From NCBI GenBank assembly GCA_944385455.1, contig CALWXI010000181.1:1-10771 (forward strand): DNA of 10,771 bases. Reading direction: 5' to 3'. Below the pieces are notes generated by a model. It saw only the letters and a program-made list of their open reading frames with translations. It was not told the DNA's origin and did no database searches. Positions 9,001-10,771 of this stretch are shown one piece after another. The translations under genes and the position numbers were made by a program. The stretch's first letter is position 1; every line of letters begins with the position of its first letter. Origin of the DNA: an uncultured Oscillospiraceae bacterium (lineage in GTDB: Bacteria; Bacillota; Clostridia; Oscillospirales; Oscillospiraceae).

Positions 9001-10771
9001 AGGGCGCTGTTGTAGATGGTGCCCAGCCAGGTGACGGTCTCCTCATCCTCCGTGGTCTCCGACCGGCAGTACACGTCCCCGGCGATGCCGTAGGGGGCGT
9101 AGATGGCCGCCGCGCCCGTCTCGTCGGTCTGGAGGGTCTGGGGCTCGCTGACGGCGGAGCGGTCCGCGCTGGTATAGGTCTGATAGGTCAGGGTCGTTGT
9201 GGTGCTGGGATAGCACTGGAACAGGTACAGCTTGTCCCGCAGGGTCTTCACGTTCACCTCCAGGGAGTCGGAGATGCCCGTCTGCACATGCTCGGCGGTG
9301 ACGGTGGTGGTGCCGTCCGCGAGGCCGGAGAGGATGAAGTCCGTGGCCGGGCGGTAGGAGACGTAGGAGAAGTTCTCGATGTTCTCATACAGGGTGCCCT
9401 GCTGGTAGTTCACCGTGGCGTACTCGCTCTCGCTGGACTCCCAGGCGATCTGGTCCGCCAGCTCCGCCCAGGCGTACTCCCCGTAGTTGATGGAGATGAC
9501 GTGCCGCAGGGCGATGTCCCGCTTCAGGCCCACGATGGCCTGGGAGCCCGCCTCGCCGCCGGCGCCCCACAGGCCCGCGATCTTTTCCTCGTTGGACAGG
9601 GTGACGCTGTCCCCGGCATCCGCGCCGTCCAGCAGGATCTTCAGTGCTTGGGCCGAGTAGACGTACAGCACGAAGCTGCTGTAGGACCAGGTGGATTCTG
9701 CGGCGTTCTTGGCCTTGACGGTGACGGTATAGCTGTCCCGGTAGCTGGTGGGGTCGTTCTCGTTCAGCTGCACGGGGTTGATGGGCAGGGCGTAGGAATA
9801 CCGGCTGCCGTCCTGCGTGACGTTGTCCAGCGTGTCCACCACGATGGGGGCGCTCAGGGCGTCACTGGCGATGTACAGCTCGAATTGGCCGCCGGTGTTC
9901 AGATCCAGGTGCTCCATGGTCCAGTTCAGATCCACGGAGCCCACGGTGTCCACCTGGTACAGGCCGCCCTCCTCCTCGCTGGGCGGCTGGAGCTCCACCA
10001 CGGCGGGCTGGGAGACCATGGTGACCGTGGCGGTGGCGTCGGTGTCCTGTTTGCCGGCACCCAGATCATAGGTGCCGTAATACTGGCCCTCATATTCCGT
10101 ATAGACCTCCACCTGGAAGCTGCGGACGCCCTGGTCGTAGAGGCCCTTCAGCACGGTCCCCCAGGGCAGGGTGACGGAGGTGATGGTCTTCTGCTGGCCC
10201 TCTCCGGTCCCCGTGGTCAGCGCGGCAAGGTTTTCAGGAAGCTCGATGGCCACCCGCTGTGTGCCCTCTTCGGTTTTGCGCTCATAGAACGCCGACACAT
10301 GGAACGTGGTGGGGACGAAGGCGCCGTTCTCGCCGCCGGTCTCGTTCTTCTGGCAGATGTTGCTGGACCAGTTGATGATGGCGTTGCTGCACTCCCGGAG
10401 GGAGATGGCGATGGCCAGCTTGAGGATCAACAGGTAGGGATCCTGGCCCACGGCGAAGGTGACGCTGATCGCGGCGCTCGGCACGTCGGGCAGGCCCACC
10501 GTCCTGGTGCTGCCGTCCTCGTTTTGGACGTCCAGGCCGCCGTTGAGGGCCACCAGCGTGATGCGGATGGCCCCGGCCTTGCCGGTGGGCACCAGATAGG
10601 CGCTGCCGCCCTCCTCCACCTGGAAGGAGGCCACGGTGGGGTCGGAGGACTGCCAGGCGAAGTGGGCGCTGGGGTCCGGGCCCGCCAGGGTGCCGTCCGC
10701 CTGGATGTAGCCGACCTTGGTCTTGTCGCCCCAGGTGTAGCCGGTGCCGTCCAGGTCAAAGGCCAGCGCCA
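3096..10771 (-). CDS. Giant SLH-domain surface protein with propeller-like and beta-rich core, 5'-truncated
   Basis: The frame is open from the window edge (first full codon 10769-10767) to a TGA at 3098-3096, giving 2557 in-window residues. The GTG at 10634 is probably internal, since upstream codons continue an Ig-like fold (FAWQSSDPTVASFQ). Modules by in-window residue: Big_2/Ig-like about 1-105; FN3-like modules about 150-370; a second Big_2-like module about 430-515 (IAWESSES, GLADGTTTVTAEH); an uncharacterised segment beginning LYLFQCYP, about 520-620; an alternating beta-strand core about 1040-1265; about seven propeller-like blades, 1289-1708; CARDB-like modules about 1840-2210; cadherin-like beta-sandwich about 2212-2297; Ser/Gly linker; bacterial repeat domain about 2311-2390; three divergent SLH repeats 2394-2557. 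SLH anchoring to the wall is family knowledge; the displayed function is unknown. From memory, the LYLFQ and VGPVPV segments resemble recurring uncharacterised giant proteins of gut Clostridia; this is unverified. No protease or glycosidase catalytic signature was seen. Confidence 0.93.
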   Translation of the reverse strand, partial: ALAFDLDGTGYTWGDKTKVGYIQADGTLAGPDPSAHFAWQSSDPTVASFQVEEGGSAYLVPTGKAGAIRITLVALNGGLDVQNEDGSTRTVGLPDVPSAAISVTFAVGQDPYLLILKLAIAISLRECSNAIINWSSNICQKNETGGENGAFVPTTFHVSAFYERKTEEGTQRVAIELPENLAALTTGTGEGQQKTITSVTLPWGTVLKGLYDQGVRSFQVEVYTEYEGQYYGTYDLGAGKQDTDATATVTMVSQPAVVELQPPSEEEGGLYQVDTVGSVDLNWTMEHLDLNTGGQFELYIASDALSAPIVVDTLDNVTQDGSRYSYALPINPVQLNENDPTSYRDSYTVTVKAKNAAESTWSYSSFVLYVYSAQALKILLDGADAGDSVTLSNEEKIAGLWGAGGEAGSQAIVGLKRDIALRHVISINYGEYAWAELADQIAWESSESEYATVNYQQGTLYENIENFSYVSYRPATDFILSGLADGTTTVTAEHVQTGISDSLEVNVKTLRDKLYLFQCYPSTTTTLTYQTYTSADRSAVSEPQTLQTDETGAAAIYAPYGIAGDVYCRSETTEDEETVTWLGTIYNSALVSSEADSTKLQLYPVNTIQLRQAAYADIYLKKPDGTPYVGEVTFRGGVYRQGEYCGEDVLFGLQDDKPATGSGQPGNEDYTVELEASDQGHLRVTMDISQFRPDGVAGGVQAGEKIWYLFQLEASDQNGDYRPLMIRVDASMNADEVMASGDSIVAWEENPAEDNAAAPFIAMQTLQYSDAQAASRTSVKDSTGFVGPSTTFPTAWLTTTVMWWGDTASDGANTVTLRDTTGKTLPGQTSRKVTYPFSDMVFTENVGVLDEANMRTWGVDCYRNRSVEALLSRNGNAADLTLTLPFRIVNMIGAQPAEEADVLPNTMSSIHGALGKANASGTQSLGGTDQLIQEGMALVAGDAKYDNSQDTFAVRLTATSDPTVFRAFFCLNVGNMQSGGNETGIYPSYTDREDMAFAQANTSGGTDLDVMPNAMNIYRMLTGTYLDSVVDEAADAAQNKAVRSFNFDLGGYFEADIAYNTETGLWECRPISGGFHAGGGLNYSWYVNMLVGPVPVNISLTLGGSLEVSLDMQRGTYYTAPDNVFTELAAARDQETFDQALASGYHTTSTGTDYLTALRIFLYIRVFAGIGFDISVLACKIGVFGQLNADLNFNWLNRNYLGSGAAPDGYGNISAVGPVDETRTDPTLDGQEPRFSGSTGIEFVFKFLFISYEKVFCSVGFELENSYGEWDTIEEIWAANQTINNQEIQRLTLSDGQVYYAVDLGAQLESRDYVGVSDQLWVGDMAANALDEQQAVAKALQTGAYPYASPVLTDDGEVLLYLSDRREGHEEDAEDISMTRVAASTKTNDIFLVGARMEGGSSGITVNAVPDGYGDSSLKVAGSQDGYAAVWVRQMAEIVPDDIDENTNGVLNDGQVMNQFTSTEIVAAISADGKDWTLHRLTNNSAPDLAPVVATNGERTVVAWREVNSTAAGEITDFDQQDAIRYQVFDGENWSETQTLYDGTDTGATVKGIEAAMLSDGTAAVTYTLDTGADASASGNTDWETVAAILPASSDSENEIRTFQLTCDDSLDENPQIAAVKFDDDNDGTYETERFVIAWHTEQPVADTGETESDIRLAALNQDGVLYDAMPESLGQATAGTGAAIGANFRFAKNADTIGELAILWVDSVAPGEANEEPGADPNADPDGSSALEDAIESGYQNTGYDVLRAVKFVEDGRSFTVSGAVEVASVENAQAVIDSFDAYVAEDQTVKSVLLATQYDETKEKDVTISDPKTGEEIPGSITVPIAVSGMYTATAAFINQIGLSAVSLEYDELHLNSTADIPFTIRNNGKDAVTGLQIVSPDGNTTYYNSADDPLYSGEDGIRLHLMPNRDITVTARVDIQETVEDVPYRIIAAYENNNGTAEYGGTLYLDIPDVGISKLEVVSEEDGLRILRYSLYNALPAKLSDMEDQWRVQVGFYSDQACTEPLTDEDGTPLTQTIEDAAGLALIDSGGYSGSVTFDIAGYVADTDGTAREIPDSGVTVYAKAWVEQAVSQTPAETQALLRMRSGGAQYESVYEYDQQNNTTSRTLQSLAVRRGEDVTITSTLDNSGTGSTVTVDLQYNRITGTAQGSNVTVTLLDENGRAIAKQQSYTAEGPLQLTKEGKETLAFDFAQTGASVLVDFSDVVMGSAALAGVSLSGAQVEFDGTATYTATGAGLTSGILNILPQDPNAAITFNGAAYDTTQPYTLDLPYGTTEWTITVTNNGAPQIYTLRLINTDTTSSGGSGSSGYPPTIQAGTGGTVTTAPRRPDAGDTVTITVTPDEGYDVGSVTVTDRDGDPVAVIDNGGGTYTFVQPRGRVTISVTFVPAGGAGFFVDVPETFWAYDEIKWAFENGYVNGTTATTFTPNGPISRQQVWMILARLSGAAPANMAEARTWAMENGISDGTNPGSPVTRQQLVALLFRYASMEGSVNDQRADLSRFPDAGTVSAYAVEPMRWSVANGIVGGTSAGTLDPAGTATRAQFAVILYRFRAQAG
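3099..3591 (-). repeat. Three divergent SLH repeats (C-terminal wall anchor of gene 2)
   Basis: Units read on the minus strand at about 3591-3430, 3417-3300 and 3285-3099. Unit 1 has FFVDVPETFWAYDEIKWAF, NGYVNGTTATTF and SRQQV. Unit 2 is short, lacks the usual FxDV opening, and keeps AMENGISDG and TRQQL. Unit 3 has FPDAGTVSAYA, MRWSVANG, GTSAGTLDP and TRAQF, ending in ILYRFRA. The order and C-terminal position match an SLH triplet. The TR[AG]Q motif is altered to SRQQ/TRQQ in the first two units, unlike gene 1. Confidence 0.88.
4560..5245 (-). other. CARDB-like beta-sandwich pair in gene 2, paralogous to the start of gene 1
   Basis: The first module contains LEYDELHLNS and FTIRNNG, and the second starts at PDVGIS and ends with EIPDSGVTVYAKAW. 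Gene 1 encodes the matching VDYENLALDR, FQIRNTG, PDVGIS and EIPDSGVYLYADAW in the same order at about 94-726. Over the 41 residues starting GTVYLD (gene 1) and GTLYLD (gene 2) I count 22 identities by hand, without gaps. The [FI]xIRNxG pattern resembles CARDB/NEW3-type adhesion modules; the domain name is tentative, the homology between the genes is not. Confidence 0.75.
5640..6905 (-). repeat. Putative seven-bladed beta-propeller region within gene 2
   Basis: Seven segments with the pattern 'turn, then hydrophobic strand ending in W/Y' recur on the minus strand, centred near 6875 (LSDGQVYYAVDL), 6703 (LTDDGEVLLYLSDR), 6498 (AGSQDGYAAVWVRQ), 6281 (VATNGERTVVAWRE), 6086 (LSDGTAAVTYTLD), 5888 (ERFVIAWHTE) and 5676 (GELAILWVDS). 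Spacing is 172-217 bases, about 57-72 residues. Between them lie companion strands such as ISADGKDWT and VFDGENWSE, which resemble BNR/Asp-box-like turns (S-x-D-G-x-x-W). This regularity is what a propeller would give. No sialidase catalytic residues are apparent, so a binding or scaffold role is more likely. The fold is inferred by eye. Confidence 0.55.
6970..7660 (-). other. Uncharacterised beta-rich, hydrophobic/aromatic core segment of gene 2
   Basis: This part of gene 2 encodes runs of alternating hydrophobic and small or polar residues typical of long beta-strands: FNFDLGGYFEADIAY, GGFHAGGGLNYSWYVNMLVG, VPVNISLTLGGSLEVSLDM, then RIFLYIRVFAGIGFDISVL, GVFGQLNADLNFNW and IEFVFKFLFISYE. It sits directly before the propeller-like region. 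I cannot assign a named domain. It could be a large beta-sheet scaffold or a lipid- or glycan-contacting surface; a membrane barrel would be unexpected in a Gram-positive cell. From memory, similar VGPVPV segments recur in giant clostridial surface proteins. Confidence 0.5.

Noticed and set aside
10400..10450. Hydrophobic run (PYLLILKLAIAISL) as a membrane segment
   Set aside because: It is short, contains a lysine and lies between Ig-like strands in the extracellular part; a buried strand is more likely.
10632..10634. GTG as the start of gene 2
   Set aside because: It falls inside an Ig-like strand (SSDPTVASF) and the frame stays open to the window edge.

Overview
The window holds the 3' ends of two very large, convergent (tail-to-tail) genes and the 338-bp gap between them. 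Both reading frames run off the window, so neither true start, signal peptide nor promoter is visible. GC content is high, codons mostly end in C or G, and both proteins end in three S-layer-homology (SLH) repeats. This suggests a high-GC Gram-positive anaerobe of the gut Clostridia (Oscillospiraceae-like, in the style of Flavonifractor, Lawsonibacter or Oscillibacter). The assignment is inferred from style and recall, not from a marker gene.

Layout. Bases 1-2757 (+) encode at least 918 residues: CARDB-like beta-sandwich modules, a cadherin-like beta-sandwich, an Ig-like domain, an InlB B-repeat, a Gly-rich linker, a second bacterial repeat domain and three canonical SLH repeats. Bases 2758-3095 are non-coding. 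They carry two strong palindromic hairpins with T/A tracts (2889-2926 and 3049-3086) that should stop transcription from both sides, plus weaker hairpins. Bases 3096-10771 (-) encode at least 2557 residues: Ig/FN3-like modules, a long beta-rich uncharacterised core, a region of about seven regularly spaced beta-propeller-like blades, then the same CARDB-like / cadherin-like / repeat-domain tail as gene 1, ending in three divergent SLH repeats.

How they relate. The tails are clearly paralogous: same module order and shared motifs such as PDVGIS, IPDSGV and LYNA. They differ in two ways. Gene 1 has an extra Ig + InlB B-repeat cassette, and the two sets of SLH repeats belong to different-looking subtypes. 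The likely picture is a pair of giant surface proteins anchored by SLH domains to secondary cell-wall polymer and displaying similar stalks. No enzyme, mobile element, tRNA, rRNA or CRISPR array was seen. The best candidates for something undescribed are the core of the minus-strand protein (about 6970-7660) and the adjoining propeller (about 5640-6905).
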